64,000 bases of DNA. Source: Paenibacillus sp. NEAU-GSW1. Its GTDB lineage: Bacteria > Bacillota > Bacilli > Paenibacillales > Paenibacillaceae. The notes beneath the pieces are model-generated. The model did no database searches. It was given only the letters and a program-made list of their open reading frames with translations, and was not told the origin of the DNA. The stretch is from NCBI RefSeq assembly GCF_009737085.1, contig NZ_WOVL01000002.1, positions 1 to 64,000 on the forward strand, in the 5' to 3' direction. Below, one piece after another: positions 17,246-27,460 of the stretch; position 1 is the stretch's first letter, and each line of letters starts with the position of its first letter. Position numbers and translations under genes: made by a program.

Positions 17246-18277
17246 ATGGTAACGATAAAAGACATTGCGAAAGCTGCGGGCGTATCCCCTTCAACGGTGT
17301 CCAGAGTGGTATCGAATCATCCGCGGATTAGCAAAGAAACCTCTATAAAAGTAAAGCGCATTATGGAAGAAATGGGCTACCATCCGAATATTATGGCCAA
17401 AAGCCTTGTTTCTAAAACAACGAATACGCTTGCCATTATGCTGCCGCGGCCAGCCGAGGAACTTTTCCAGGATTTCTTCTTCGGAGAGCTGTTACGAGGC
17501 ATTCTGACTCATTCCAGCCGCGCCGGTTACGATATGCTGCTCACTGCAGCTACAAGCGAGCATGACGAGATCGAAACGATTTCACGACTCGTGTTTGGAC
17601 GGCGGGTTGACGGCGTAATGCTGCTTTCATCGCGCATCAACGATCCGTTGATCAGCTATTTGAATGAGCAAAAGTTTCCAAGCGTGCTGATCGGCCGAAC
17701 GGATGAACCGCATGATAATATTTTATCGGTAGACAATGATAACGTTCAGGCGGCTTTCGACGCAACCCAGCATCTCATTGCACAAGGACATACTCGAATC
17801 GGCTTTGTTAGCGGGCCGCAAAACTTAAACGTATCTCGCGACCGGATGAGCGGTTATCGCAACGCGATGGCGGAAGCCGGGCTGCAGTGCCGTTCCGAAT
17901 GGATTGTCGACGGCGAATTTTTGCAGCAAAGCGGCTATCGGGCTATGTCTCTGACTATGGGACATCCGGAGCGCCCGACTGCGCTTGTCGCGATTGACGA
18001 TGTCGTCGCGTTCGGCGTTATGCGCGGCCTTTCAGAAATCGGCTACTCGGTTCCCGACGATCTTTGCATCGTAAGCTTCAATAATATTGCGTTGTCCGAG
18101 CTTGCTACGCCGCCTATCAGTTCTGTCGATATCGGCACGTACCAGCTTGGCTACGCCGCATCGCAATTGCTGGTGCGCCGCATTAATGAGGAACCGGTTC
18201 ATCAAACCCATCTCATTATCCCGCATCGTTTAATCGTGCGTGAATCATCCATTAATCTTGCATCCAAAAGGAGCTGA
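17246..18277 (+). CDS. LacI-family regulator, MalR-like
   Basis: 343 residues. An N-terminal helix-turn-helix (VTIKDIAKAAGVSPSTVSRV) with hinge helix (ISKETSIKVKRIMEEMGYHPN) precedes a periplasmic-binding-protein-like effector domain. ATG 17246 follows a GGGGG site and begins at the family-typical MVTIKDIAK. It is divergent from the maltodextrin operon, and three matching palindromes lie between them, so it is the likely maltodextrin-responsive regulator. It is followed five bases later by the GH15 gene, which it probably controls together with itself. The effector, maltose or maltodextrin, is inferred. Confidence 0.92.
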   Translation: MVTIKDIAKAAGVSPSTVSRVVSNHPRISKETSIKVKRIMEEMGYHPNIMAKSLVSKTTNTLAIMLPRPAEELFQDFFFGELLRGILTHSSRAGYDMLLTAATSEHDEIETISRLVFGRRVDGVMLLSSRINDPLISYLNEQKFPSVLIGRTDEPHDNILSVDNDNVQAAFDATQHLIAQGHTRIGFVSGPQNLNVSRDRMSGYRNAMAEAGLQCRSEWIVDGEFLQQSGYRAMSLTMGHPERPTALVAIDDVVAFGVMRGLSEIGYSVPDDLCIVSFNNIALSELATPPISSVDIGTYQLGYAASQLLVRRINEEPVHQTHLIIPHRLIVRESSINLASKRS

Positions 18278-18282
18278 GTTTT

Positions 18283-20265
18283 ATGTCTAATCCAAATAAA
18301 CCCTATCTTGTGGATGCCATCATCGGTAATTCCAAGTTTCTCGCCTCTCTCGGCAGCAACGGCAGAATGTATCGCCTTTGGTGGCCCCACATCGATTTCC
18401 CTCAGCATGTAGACGCAATCCGGACCGGCGTTCGCGTTGCCGACGCTTCCGCTAAAGTATCCTGGTTCGACAGCGCCGAGGAAGGCTGGAGCCATGAAGC
18501 GGCTTATGTAGAGAAAACAAACATTTTCCGCGTTCAAGCTTCGAATGAGGCTCAATCGCTGCGCGTTGACAGCTATCATTACGCTGTTCCTGAGCAGTCT
18601 TTTATCGTTCGCGATTACAAATTCGAAAATACGTCGGATCAACCCGTTTCGTTTGAATTTGTTCTCCATTCTTCGTTTAAACTAAGTGAAAATGAGCTTT
18701 ACAACACAACAACCTTTAATGTCGCAGACGACGCGCTTATTCATTTCCGCCGCCGCTATTTTTTTGCGCTTTCAAGTGCAAACGTATGCACAAAATTCCA
18801 GGCAGGCCGTGCATGGGATGCGGCGCAAAATGCCGACTTGAACGGCAATGTCATCGACATGCAGCCGGACGGCGCGCTCGTATGGCGTATTGATGAATTG
18901 GCTGCCGGTCAAAGCGTATCGATCCCTGTCTATATCGCTGCCGGTGAAAATGAGGAAGAAAGCTTGCAAGCCATGCGCATTGCGAAAAGCAAGCCTAGTT
19001 TGGCTTGGCAAGCCGATACCGATGCGTACTGGCGCAATTATTTGCTCGCGGCAGCGCCTTGCCCGATTAACCGCTCGGATGTCGCTGAGCTTTATGACCG
19101 TTCGCTGCTCGTATTCAAGCTTATGTCTGACGAGCAAACCGGCAGCATTATTGCCGCTCCTGAGTTCGACGAGCAATTCATTCGCTGCGGCGGCTACTCC
19201 TACTGCTGGGGACGCGATGCGGCATTCATTACAACAGCGCTTGACAAAGCCGGCCTGAACCAGCTTTCCGACCGCTTCTACGATTGGGCATTAACTGCGC
19301 AAGCGCCGGACGGTTCCTGGCAGCAGCGCCACTATCATGACGGCAGCCTTGCGCCGTCTTGGGGACTGCAAATCGATGAAGGCTCCTCGATTATTTGGGG
19401 GATGTGGCAGCATTACCTGGAAAATAAGGACAGCAGCTTCGCTGCAAAAGTATGGCCTGCAGTCGAGCGCGGCGCCCGTTTCCTGATCTCCTATCTCGAC
19501 CCGGCAACAGGACTGCCGAAGCCAAGCATCGATCTGTGGGAAGAACGCGAAGCGTCACATACGTATTCTTCCGCTGCCGTATACGGCGGCTTGACGGCTG
19601 CCGCAAGCTTCGCTACCGTTTCGGGAGCAAACGAGCTTGCCGATGAATGGCTTGCAGCAGCTGAACGCATTGCGGAGCGCATCGTTTCCGAGCATTGGAA
19701 TGAAGAGCGCGAAAGCTTCTACCGCGGCCTGAATATTACCGTAGATCAGCAGCGCTATGAACGCGAGACGGCTGACGGCAAGCAAGGCGAAGTTTCGGAG
19801 TTTGTGAAAGGTTATAGCAAGCATAAGCTGCGCCACGATCCGATTGTCGATATTAGCTTGCTTGGCATTTCCGTACCGTTTGGCGTCGTTGCGCCGGAGC
19901 ATGAATACATGCGAAAGACAGCTGCAACGATTGAGCGCGAGCTTACCGTTCCAGGCGTCGGCGGCATTAAGCGCTACGAGGATGACCGATACATTGGCGG
20001 CAACCCTTGGATTCTGACTTCGCTGTGGCTCGCTCACTACAAGCTGCAAACCGGTCAAATCGAAGGCGCCACACAAATTATCGACTGGGTGCTTGAGCAT
20101 CGCACAACAACCGGCCTCTTGCCGGAGCAAGTCGATAAGGTGACAGGCGAAACGGCATGGGTTGTGCCGCTTACTTGGTCGCATGCGATGTATATTCTCG
20201 CTGTCGGCATGCTGGCTGATGCGGAAAAAGCTCAAGCGGCAACCGCTGGAGAAGCTGCCGTATAG
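18283..20265 (+). CDS. Cytoplasmic GH15 glucoamylase-type glycosidase
   Basis: 660 residues, no signal peptide. The N-terminal beta-sandwich domain (about 1-250) and (alpha/alpha)6 barrel are those of prokaryotic GH15 glucoamylases. Landmarks are CGGYSYCWGRDAAF, the general acid in DLWEER and the late LLPEQVD that carries the general base in the family. Releases glucose from imported maltodextrins, complementing the GH13 enzyme at 9263. Only five bases separate it from the regulator stop, and AAAGGAGC overlaps the regulator's last codons, so the genes form an operon. Terminator at 20280. Confidence 0.9.
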   Translation: MSNPNKPYLVDAIIGNSKFLASLGSNGRMYRLWWPHIDFPQHVDAIRTGVRVADASAKVSWFDSAEEGWSHEAAYVEKTNIFRVQASNEAQSLRVDSYHYAVPEQSFIVRDYKFENTSDQPVSFEFVLHSSFKLSENELYNTTTFNVADDALIHFRRRYFFALSSANVCTKFQAGRAWDAAQNADLNGNVIDMQPDGALVWRIDELAAGQSVSIPVYIAAGENEEESLQAMRIAKSKPSLAWQADTDAYWRNYLLAAAPCPINRSDVAELYDRSLLVFKLMSDEQTGSIIAAPEFDEQFIRCGGYSYCWGRDAAFITTALDKAGLNQLSDRFYDWALTAQAPDGSWQQRHYHDGSLAPSWGLQIDEGSSIIWGMWQHYLENKDSSFAAKVWPAVERGARFLISYLDPATGLPKPSIDLWEEREASHTYSSAAVYGGLTAAASFATVSGANELADEWLAAAERIAERIVSEHWNEERESFYRGLNITVDQQRYERETADGKQGEVSEFVKGYSKHKLRHDPIVDISLLGISVPFGVVAPEHEYMRKTAATIERELTVPGVGGIKRYEDDRYIGGNPWILTSLWLAHYKLQTGQIEGATQIIDWVLEHRTTTGLLPEQVDKVTGETAWVVPLTWSHAMYILAVGMLADAEKAQAATAGEAAV

Positions 20266-20279
20266 ATTGTTATATATGC

Positions 20280-20327
20280 AAAGTGCCGGAAGAACAGTTG
20301 CGCAACTGTCCTTCCGGCACTTTTTTA
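20280..20327 (+). terminator. Terminator after the GH15 gene
   Basis: AAAGTGCCGGAAG pairs with CTTCCGGCACTTT, with an inner ACAGTTGC/GCAACTGT stem, then a T-run. Confidence 0.85.
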
Positions 20328-20493
20328 TTATGAAGCCGCAGGGTCATAAGCTGTTCCGTCTATCATCATAAGGCAATCTGCATCAATATATGGAGAGTCG
20401 TTAGCGGTCATCGCGGACGTTTTAGTTCGAACGCCCTTTTGCATCATTTCGGCCTGTCGGTACACACTATAGGAAGGAAAGGATGAGAGAAAT

Positions 20494-20931
20494 ATGACAA
20501 CTGCAACCCATACTGTTTTAAACAAACAAATCGCCAATTGGAGCGTACTTTACATCAAGCTGCACAACTACCATTGGTACGTAAAAGGAACGCAATTTTT
20601 CACTTTGCACGTTAAATTTCAGGAGTTTTACGAGGAAGCTGCGCTTCACGTCGATGAAATTGCCGAGCGCCTGCTGGCTCTTCAAGGTCGGCCGAGCGCC
20701 ACAATGGCCCAATACTTGAGCACCTCCAGCATTAAGGAGGCTAGCGGCTCCGAGTCCGCAAAGGAGATGGTCGATTCACTAGTCGCCGATTTCACCACAT
20801 TGATCGGCGAATTGAAGGAGGGCATGCATGTCGCTCAGGAAGCAGGCGACGAGACGACAGCAGACATGCTGCTCGCGATCCACACCACGCTTGAGAAGCA
20901 TGTGTGGATGCTGAGAGCTTTTAACGCTTAA
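20494..20931 (+). CDS. dps: Dps-family ferritin-like DNA-protection protein
   Basis: 145 residues, the normal size for Dps. Oxidises and stores iron in a dodecameric shell, protecting DNA from peroxide. The inter-subunit ferroxidase ligands appear as H-N-Y-H-W in [11 protein letters not shown] and as [14 protein letters not shown], the Dps signature. AAAGGATG lies upstream of ATG 20494. Monocistronic with its own terminator. No clear PerR box was found in the 160 bases upstream. Confidence 0.94.
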   Translation: MTTATHTVLNKQIANWSVLYIKLHNYHWYVKGTQFFTLHVKFQEFYEEAALHVDEIAERLLALQGRPSATMAQYLSTSSIKEASGSESAKEMVDSLVADFTTLIGELKEGMHVAQEAGDETTADMLLAIHTTLEKHVWMLRAFNA

Positions 20932-20946
20932 TGTTTGTTTCATAGA

Positions 20947-20998
20947 TAAAAAAGCCGCTGCACATGCCGCTCTTGCGACGATGGTGCAGCGGCTTTTC
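20947..20998 (+). terminator. Terminator between dps and the FAH gene
   Basis: AAAAAGCCGCTGCAC pairs with GTGCAGCGGCTTTT across an 18-base loop region. T-runs on both strands suit the convergent arrangement. Confidence 0.8.
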
Positions 20999-21022
20999 CG
21001 CTAGATAGCTGCCGTCGAGTCC

Positions 21023-21658
21023 TTAAACCAGTTTTATACGATTGCTGCCAACCAGCTGTTTACCCCAGAACGCTTCAAGAACGTCGCCGTCGTTTAGAGC
21101 GGCAACCCCTTCCGGCGTGCCGGTGTAAATCAAATCGCCTTGTCCAAGACCGTACAACCGGTCGATATGTTCGATCAGCTTTGAAACGGGGAATAGCATA
21201 TCGCTTGAATTGCCCAGCTGCGCCTGCTCGCCGTTGCGAATGAGCGTAAAGCTCAAATCCTTGAGCCCTTCCTCGCCCGGATACGGAAGCCAACGCCCTA
21301 ACGGCGCAGAAGCTTTGAAGCCCTTCGCCTCCAGCCACGGCTGGCCCTTTTCCTTTAATCTGCTTTGCACATCCCTTAGCGTTAAATCCAGACCAAGCGT
21401 CATCGCATCAATACATTCATCCGCATTCATGCCAGGCGACAACGGCTTTCCGACCCTCAGCACGATCTCCAGTTCAAAATGAACGGCGCCTCTGTCGCCT
21501 GGAATCGGCAGCAGCTCGCCATCCATTGCCGCAACCGCATGCGAAGGCTTTGTAAAAACGAGAGGCGATTTCGGAATCTCGTTGCCAAGCTCGATCGCAT
21601 GCATCCGGTAGTTCCGTCCGATACAATAAATGTTGCGTATCTGTTGTTCTTCTGCCAT
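21023..21658 (-). CDS. Fumarylacetoacetate hydrolase family protein
   Basis: 211 residues, the size of the single-domain FAH family (YcgM/FAHD1-like), which hydrolyses or decarboxylates acylpyruvates and oxaloacetate-like compounds. Metal ligands are visible in HFELEIVLRVGK (two glutamates) and later LGLDLTLRDVQ; YTGTPEGV is the conserved C-terminal loop. The N-terminus IYCIGRNYRMHAIELGN is characteristic. Stand-alone gene; real substrate unknown. Confidence 0.9.
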   Translation of the reverse strand: MAEEQQIRNIYCIGRNYRMHAIELGNEIPKSPLVFTKPSHAVAAMDGELLPIPGDRGAVHFELEIVLRVGKPLSPGMNADECIDAMTLGLDLTLRDVQSRLKEKGQPWLEAKGFKASAPLGRWLPYPGEEGLKDLSFTLIRNGEQAQLGNSSDMLFPVSKLIEHIDRLYGLGQGDLIYTGTPEGVAALNDGDVLEAFWGKQLVGSNRIKLV

Positions 21659-21710
21659 ATCACTGCCGCCTTCCTAGCCGTTTCGGCTCTGCTAACCTTA
21701 AATTAGTCAA

Positions 21711-23648
21711 CTAGCTTTTCTTCTGTTCGGCAATTTTCTCGGCCAGCTCATTTAATTCCGTCCACCGTTCCAGAAGCTCGTCGAGCTTCGCTTCCAGCTG
21801 CTGCTGTTCCGCTATCAGCTGCTGAAGCAGAACGGAATCGCTGCCCGATTCGTTCATCCGCTCGGCCACCGCGCTCAGCTTCGCCTCCGTATCGGCGATC
21901 CAGCCGTCAATTTGCTCGTAGTCTTTCTGATCTTTATAGGACATGCGCAGCCGTTCCGAAGATCTCGGAGCCGATGGCGCAGGAGCCTCTGCGCTTGACG
22001 CCGTCTTCGCCGAATGTTGCGCCGCTCCAGCGCTTTCGCTTGCCGGACCGTTTTTGCTCAGATGCTCCTGATATTCGGTATAGTTGCCTGTATGGTGCGA
22101 GATTACGCCATTGCCTTCAAATGCGATAATTTTATCTACCGTGCGATCAAGGAAATAACGGTCATGGGATACGACAAATACGACGCCCGGGAAATCGTCG
22201 AGATAATCCTCAAGTACGGACAACGTCGCAATGTCCAAATCATTGGTCGGCTCGTCCAGAAGCAGCACATTCGGCGCATCCATCAAGACGCGCAGCAGCT
22301 GCAGCCTTCTTTTCTCGCCGCCGGAAAGCTTTGCGATTGGCGACCATTGCATCGCAGGCGCAAACAAAAAGCGTTCCAGCATTTGTCCCGCTGAGATCAT
22401 AATGCCTTCCGCCGTGCGAACCTGATCCGCTCCTTCGCGGATATACTCGATAACGCGCAGCGACTCATCCATCTCTTCGTGCTCCTGCGAGAACCAACCG
22501 AGCTTAACGGTCGGCCCCAGCTCTACTGTACCCGCATCCGGCTGAAGTCGTCCTTCGATCAGCTTCAGCAGCGTCGACTTGCCGCTGCCGTTGCGGCCGA
22601 CAATACCGACGCGATCCTCAGGAACGGCAATATAGCTCAAGTCGCGAATAACGGTTCGCTCGCCGAAGCTTTTCGTCACATGTTCGATCTCCAGTATCTT
22701 TTTGCCCAGCCTCGAAGAAGCGACAGATACATCCATCTTGCCGCCTGCCTGCTTCGGCGCTTGCGTCTTCAACGCCTCGAACCGGTCGATCCGCGCCTTC
22801 TGCTTCGTCGTCCGCGCCTTGGCGCCGCGCCGAATCCAAGCCAGCTCGTTGCGCAGCAGGTTCTGGCGCTTGCTCTCCGTCGCCGCTTCCCGTTCCTCCC
22901 GCTCCAGCTTGAGCTCCAGAAACCGGCTGTAGTTGGCTTCATAGAAATAAGCCTTGCCCTTATCCAGCTCAATAACCCGATTGCTTACGCGATCGAGGAA
23001 ATAACGATCATGGGTAATCATCAGCAACGCGCCCTTGCGCTTCTGCAGCATCCCTTCGAGCCAAGCGACCGAGTCGTTGTCGATATGGTTCGTAGGCTCG
23101 TCAAGGATCAAAATATCAGAAGGCTGAAGCAGCGCCGCTGCCATCGCCACTCTTTTGCGCTGGCCGCCCGACATCGTTTCGACTTTATCGTTGTAGTTCA
23201 AAATGCCAAGCTTGGCGAGCGCGACCTTCGCATCGCTGTCCATCGTCCAAGCGTCCAGCTCATCCATTCGCTGGTTCGCGGCAATGAGCTGCTGCTGCAG
23301 CTTCTCATCGCTTGGCTTCAATTCAATCGCTTCCATAGCGGCAGTGTATTCTCTTACCGCTCGAAGCTGCGGCGAATCGCCGCCCAGAACATGCTCAAGC
23401 GCCGTCTCTCCCGGCTCGAAAACAGGATCCTGCGCCAGCATTCGCACTCTTACGCGGTTGCCGATTGAAATTTGGCCGGCATCTGCGGCATCAAGCCCGG
23501 CAATCACTTTCAGAAATGTCGACTTGCCAGTGCCGTTTACGCCGATAATGCCGATTTTGTCGCCTTCTTCAACACCGAAGGTGACATCTTCGAACAGCAG
23601 CTTCTCGCCGTAGCTTTTAGTTATATGTTCAACGGATAATAAATGCAT
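21711..23648 (-). CDS. ABC-F ATPase, Uup-like
   Basis: 645 residues with two ABC domains and no membrane segment. Walker A motifs GVNGTGKST and GRNGSGKST, signatures MSGGQRKR and LSGGEKRR, Walker B LILDEPTNH and LLLDEPTND. The inter-domain linker is positively charged, and the last 100 residues form a coiled coil as in Uup. ABC-F proteins act on ribosomes, as translation factors or for antibiotic protection; Uup is linked to replication or ribosome assembly. ATG 23648 is preferred over the TTG two codons upstream because of its spacing from GTAGG. Confidence 0.92.
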   Translation of the reverse strand: MHLLSVEHITKSYGEKLLFEDVTFGVEEGDKIGIIGVNGTGKSTFLKVIAGLDAADAGQISIGNRVRVRMLAQDPVFEPGETALEHVLGGDSPQLRAVREYTAAMEAIELKPSDEKLQQQLIAANQRMDELDAWTMDSDAKVALAKLGILNYNDKVETMSGGQRKRVAMAAALLQPSDILILDEPTNHIDNDSVAWLEGMLQKRKGALLMITHDRYFLDRVSNRVIELDKGKAYFYEANYSRFLELKLEREEREAATESKRQNLLRNELAWIRRGAKARTTKQKARIDRFEALKTQAPKQAGGKMDVSVASSRLGKKILEIEHVTKSFGERTVIRDLSYIAVPEDRVGIVGRNGSGKSTLLKLIEGRLQPDAGTVELGPTVKLGWFSQEHEEMDESLRVIEYIREGADQVRTAEGIMISAGQMLERFLFAPAMQWSPIAKLSGGEKRRLQLLRVLMDAPNVLLLDEPTNDLDIATLSVLEDYLDDFPGVVFVVSHDRYFLDRTVDKIIAFEGNGVISHHTGNYTEYQEHLSKNGPASESAGAAQHSAKTASSAEAPAPSAPRSSERLRMSYKDQKDYEQIDGWIADTEAKLSAVAERMNESGSDSVLLQQLIAEQQQLEAKLDELLERWTELNELAEKIAEQKKS

Positions 23649-23760
23649 GATCAAACCTACTTTACATCGGATTCATAAGGCAATTGCTATGTAACATCAT
23701 AACATACTCAGCCGCTTCGATCACTCTTGAAGCCATGGCACCGCCCTGCTCATGCAATAC

Positions 23761-23819
23761 AAAAAAAATCCCCGTTCCTATCCAGCGCTTGAGAAAAGCT
23801 GGTATAGAGAACGGGGATT
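23761..23819 (-). terminator. Terminator of fumC
   Basis: On the minus strand AATCCCCGTTC pairs with GAACGGGGATT around an inner CCAGC/GCTGG hairpin, followed by T's, 14 bases past the fumC stop. Confidence 0.85.
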
Positions 23820-23832
23820 GCAGCTCTGCAAT

Positions 23833-25221
23833 TTATTTCAACGTACCGATCATTAATTCAGGCTTTACGAACTCGTCGAATTGCTCGGAAGTCAGCAAAC
23901 CGCTTGCGATCGCGGACTCTTTAAGCGTCAAACCTTTTTTGTGCGCGTTTTTAGCGATTGCCGCCGCATTCTCGTAACCGATATGCGGGTTCAGCGCCGT
24001 TACGAGCATGAGCGATTGCTCCAGGTTGCGCTTGATCACGGCTTCATTCGGCTCGATGCCGACTGCGCAGTTGTCGTTGAACGAAATCATGCCGTCGGCC
24101 ATCAGCGCGACCGATTGCAGGAAGTTATAAATGATAACCGGTTTGAATACGTTCAATTCGAAGTTGCCTTGGCTTGCGGCAAAACCGATCGTCGCATCGT
24201 TGCCGAATACTTGGCATGCCGCCATCGTAATCGCTTCGCTTTGCGTAGGGTTTACTTTGCCCGGCATAATGGAGCTGCCCGGCTCGTTTTCCGGAATCGA
24301 AATTTCGCCGATGCCGCAGCGAGGACCGCTTGCCAGCCATCTTACGTCGTTGGCGATTTTCATTAAATCGGCCGCCAGCGCTTTGATTGCGCCGTGCGCG
24401 AACGTAATTTGGTCATGGCTTGTCAGGGAGTGGAACTTGTTTGGCGCCGTAATGAACTTCTTGCCCGTCAGCTCGGTCACTTCAGCCGCTACTTGAACCG
24501 CGAAGTCCGGGTGAGCGTTCAGCCCTGTGCCTACCGCTGTGCCGCCAAGCGCCAGCTCGCGCATCGTGTCAACGCTTTGCTCGATCATGCTGCGCGTTTT
24601 GGTCAGCATCGTATGCCAGCCGCTAATTTCTTGGCCGAGCGTAATCGGAGTCGCGTCCTGCAAATGGGTACGGCCGATCTTGACAATGTTCTCGAATTTC
24701 TCTTGCTTCGCCCGTAACGTGCCGCTCAGGACGTCGATCGCCGGCAGCAGCTTGTCTTCAACCTCGATCACGCCTGCGATATGTAAAGCAGCCGGGAACG
24801 TATCGTTCGAGCTTTGGGAACGGTTAACGTCATCGTTCGGGTGAATGCGCACTTCGCTTCCGCGCGCTTCAAGCAATTGATTTGCACGGCGGGCAACGAC
24901 CTCGTTCACGTTCATGTTCGTTTGCGTACCGCTGCCTGTTTGCCATACAACGAGAGGGAATTCGTCATCCCATTTGCCGGCCAAAATCTCGTCGACAGCT
25001 TCGCCGATTGCTCCCGCTTTCACTTCATCAAGCATACCGATCTTCAGGTTTGCGTTTGCCGCTGCTTTCTTTACGATCGCCATCGCATAAACGACTTGAA
25101 TCGGCATCCGCTCGCTGCTAATTTTAAAGTTTTGCAAGCTGCGCTGCGTTTGCGCGCCCCACAGCTTGTCTGCCGGCACTTGAATTTCGCCCATCGTATC
25201 TTTCTCAATACGGAATTCCAT
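23833..25221 (-). CDS. fumC: Fumarate hydratase, class II
   Basis: Iron-independent fumarase of the TCA cycle, converting fumarate to malate. 462 residues, family length. Motifs: [11 protein letters not shown] near the start, [23 protein letters not shown] with the active-site histidine, and the superfamily signature [14 protein letters not shown] 25221 has GGAGG at ideal distance; the frame opens 14 codons earlier without support. Monocistronic. Confidence 0.96.
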   Translation of the reverse strand: MEFRIEKDTMGEIQVPADKLWGAQTQRSLQNFKISSERMPIQVVYAMAIVKKAAANANLKIGMLDEVKAGAIGEAVDEILAGKWDDEFPLVVWQTGSGTQTNMNVNEVVARRANQLLEARGSEVRIHPNDDVNRSQSSNDTFPAALHIAGVIEVEDKLLPAIDVLSGTLRAKQEKFENIVKIGRTHLQDATPITLGQEISGWHTMLTKTRSMIEQSVDTMRELALGGTAVGTGLNAHPDFAVQVAAEVTELTGKKFITAPNKFHSLTSHDQITFAHGAIKALAADLMKIANDVRWLASGPRCGIGEISIPENEPGSSIMPGKVNPTQSEAITMAACQVFGNDATIGFAASQGNFELNVFKPVIIYNFLQSVALMADGMISFNDNCAVGIEPNEAVIKRNLEQSLMLVTALNPHIGYENAAAIAKNAHKKGLTLKESAIASGLLTSEQFDEFVKPELMIGTLK

Positions 25222-25344
25222 CTTTATTGCCTCCTTGTCTTCTCCAAACATTTCTAAGCACATAATACTACTTTATACAAAATGCTGCGGCCGTTCAAGC
25301 CAACCATAGTCGGCGAAGCTCATTTCGCATTGAAATAGAAGCGC

Positions 25345-25399
25345 GCACAACAAAGCCTCTTGCGCCGGTCCGCACTTCGGCGGCAGCGGCGCAAGAGGC
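25345..25399 (-). terminator. Terminator-like hairpin beyond the GH43 relic
   Basis: GCCTCTTGCGCCG pairs perfectly (13 bp) with CGGCGCAAGAGGC; the minus-strand tail is T-rich (TTTGTTG). It sits 15 bases after the stop of the relic. Confidence 0.7.
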
Positions 25400-25413
25400 G
25401 CTGTGCATTATTT

Positions 25414-25790
25414 TTAGCCGGAATCGCTGACAAGCGTTCCGTCTCTTTCCTCTACTTCAATAAATACGGCGCGTTCCAGCGGCTGCTGATTCGGCGCATG
25501 CATCGTCAGCATAAGCTTGCCTTCAAACGTTCGAAACAGCATACCGTGCCCGCCGTCCTGAGGGAACAGCGTCTCCGCGTCCTGCGTCCACGGGCGGCCC
25601 TCATCGTCGATATGAAGCGTCCCGTCGAGGCATTCCCAATGTTCCGGCGTAACCGGCTTGTCCGTGACCCGGCTCGAAAGGCCCGAGCGGACTGTCCGCC
25701 GCAAGCACCTGCGTACCTCTGCACGCTTCCTCTGATTGTCTTCTTTGACGAGAATAAACGGGTCTCGGATGCGGATGTCGGCGCGGTTCC
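25414..25790 (-). pseudogene. Relic of a GH43 family glycosidase
   Basis: Two ends of a GH43 enzyme survive. Directly after the aldolase stop the minus strand reads NRADIRIRDPFILVKEDN, the N-terminal blade motif of GH43 xylosidase/arabinofuranosidase proteins, without a start codon. A jump of a few hundred residues follows, then QVLAADSPLGPFEP; one extra base shifts the frame near 25678, then VTDKPVTPEHWECLDG and LFPQDGGHGMLFRT continue to a normal C-terminus. Start lost, large internal deletion and a frameshift make it non-functional. It once followed the aldolase gene, suggesting a pentose or hexuronate utilisation operon. Confidence 0.75.
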
Positions 25791-25792
25791 TG

Positions 25793-26461
25793 TTACAGCC
25801 CTTTCGCGCTGCGGTAAGCTTCCATATAAGCGCTCGCTTTTTTCTCGATCAATGAGAAATCGCCCGTTTTAACCGCATCCTTGGTCAAATCGGAGCCTAT
25901 GCCTACTGCAATCGCACCTGCTTTAATCCAGTCCTTCAGGTTATCAAGCGAGACACCGCCTGTAGGCATAATGTTTGCTTGCGGCAAAGGCCCTTTGATC
26001 GCGGAAATAATGCTTGGCGAATACAGATTGCCAGGGAACAGCTTCACGATGTCGGCGCCAAGCTCAAGCGAGCTTTGAATTTCGTGGATCGTCATCGTTC
26101 CCGGCATTACAGGAATCGCATAGCGGTTGCAAAGCTTAATCGTATCGGCATTGAACGCGGGAGCCACTACGAACTCCGAGCCTGCCAGAATCGCTGCCCG
26201 CGCCGTTTCCGGATCAAGCACGGTGCCAACGCCGATAATAGCGAAATTGTCGGCATCCGGCGATACCGAGCTGGAATATTCCTTCGACAGCTGCTCGATC
26301 GCGCGAAGCGCAAAAGGAACAGTCATCGTAATCTCTATCGCTTTAATGCCGCCCTTAATGGCGCGGCGCGCCATCTCTGTCACTTCCTCCGGCGAATCGG
26401 CCCGGAGCACGGCAACAACGCCGGCTTCCGCCAGCTGCTGAAGTACTCTAATCTTTTTCAC
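25793..26461 (-). CDS. KDPG/KHG aldolase
   Basis: Bifunctional 2-keto-3-deoxy-6-phosphogluconate / 4-hydroxy-2-oxoglutarate aldolase, 222 residues. Class I aldolase: Schiff-base lysine K140 in ADIVKLFPG, catalytic glutamate E43 in IEITMT, and phosphate-binding PTGGVSLDN. Cleaves KDPG to pyruvate and glyceraldehyde-3-phosphate in hexuronate catabolism. GTG start with GGGGGA upstream. No KDG kinase gene is adjacent; the only downstream partner is the broken GH43 gene. Confidence 0.93.
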   Translation of the reverse strand: MKKIRVLQQLAEAGVVAVLRADSPEEVTEMARRAIKGGIKAIEITMTVPFALRAIEQLSKEYSSSVSPDADNFAIIGVGTVLDPETARAAILAGSEFVVAPAFNADTIKLCNRYAIPVMPGTMTIHEIQSSLELGADIVKLFPGNLYSPSIISAIKGPLPQANIMPTGGVSLDNLKDWIKAGAIAVGIGSDLTKDAVKTGDFSLIEKKASAYMEAYRSAKGL

Positions 26462-26682
26462 TACGTAAATCCCCCTTATAGTTCGATTTCACGGTGTGCA
26501 TTTGTTCGAAAAGGTATGATCTTTACCGTTTTATTATATTCGTTTACAGCGTTTTCAGCAATGCGCCTCTGTTTATAAATTTTTACGAAAATATGCGCAA
26601 AAATGGGGATTCATCTAGTCCGCGATTGACCCGACTCGGATAAATTAATAGAAACAGATACTGCGGAGGAGGTAATCGGCGG

Positions 26683-27447
26683 ATGATTGCTCCTGACCGA
26701 GGGAGTCGCAGCGGGAACCATTTCATATGGCTAAAAGATCCAAGCGTTTTAAATCAGCTCTTAGATCATATTTATCGGGGAAATCAAGTAAAGCGGAGAC
26801 GCGTGAAGCGAAAAAAATGCAGTCCTCCGCTCATCAAAAAGAAACGTCAACGGCGCAAAAACTGCAAACGGCCAAAAAAATGCTTCATTATAAGGAAGAT
26901 AATAAAAATCAAACCGGGACAGCCGGGCTTCCGAGGCCCCGCTGGAATCGACGGCATGCGAGGCGCGCCAGGCCCCGAGGGCGCCGCAGGAACGCCGGGC
27001 TTGCCCGGACCTGCCGGTATTGACGGCGCGCCTGGCGCACCTGGCGTGCCGGGCGTTGCCGGGGCGCAAGGCGCTGCTGGTCCGGCGGGCGCGCCAGGCG
27101 AGCCGGGTTCCGCGGGAGCGGCGGGCGCGCAAGGACCGGCTGGACCGGCCGGACCGCAGGGCGTTGCCGGACCGGCGGGCGCGCAAGGACCGCAAGGCAT
27201 TCAAGGCGTGCAAGGACCGGCCGGACCTCCGGGGCCATCGGGCGATTTTGCCGAACTGATCGCACTGCTTAAAGGTTATATGGATTCCGAAACCTTGCTG
27301 GATATAATGACTCCGGGACAGCCAACCGGCTTTGCCGGCACCGTGTCAAACGTCCAGACGACGTTAGCTGCCTTCAAGACTAGCGCAGGCACGACGATGA
27401 CCATTCCGCTCGCCTTTATTACAAATATTGAGGAGATAGGCCAGTAA
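26683..27447 (+). CDS. Collagen-like spore-surface protein
   Basis: 254 residues. A highly basic, cysteine-containing N-terminus (about residues 36-77, RRRVKRKKC to KIIKIKPG) is followed by about 36 Gly-X-Y triplets rich in GPAG and GAQG, then a C-terminal domain of about 70 residues ([20 protein letters not shown]). That domain resembles the DUF2642-like small protein encoded 13 bases downstream. ATG 26683 has AGGAGG ten bases upstream. Length and domain order differ from the gene at 3602, but the lysine/cysteine anchor plus collagen design is shared. Exosporium location is inferred. Confidence 0.82.
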   Translation: MIAPDRGSRSGNHFIWLKDPSVLNQLLDHIYRGNQVKRRRVKRKKCSPPLIKKKRQRRKNCKRPKKCFIIRKIIKIKPGQPGFRGPAGIDGMRGAPGPEGAAGTPGLPGPAGIDGAPGAPGVPGVAGAQGAAGPAGAPGEPGSAGAAGAQGPAGPAGPQGVAGPAGAQGPQGIQGVQGPAGPPGPSGDFAELIALLKGYMDSETLLDIMTPGQPTGFAGTVSNVQTTLAAFKTSAGTTMTIPLAFITNIEEIGQ

Positions 27448-27460
27448 GGAGGTTGACGGT

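Noticed and set aside
22479-23468. Long open frame antisense to the ABC-F gene
   Set aside because: Arginine- and leucine-rich shadow composition; opposite strand carries complete ABC motifs.
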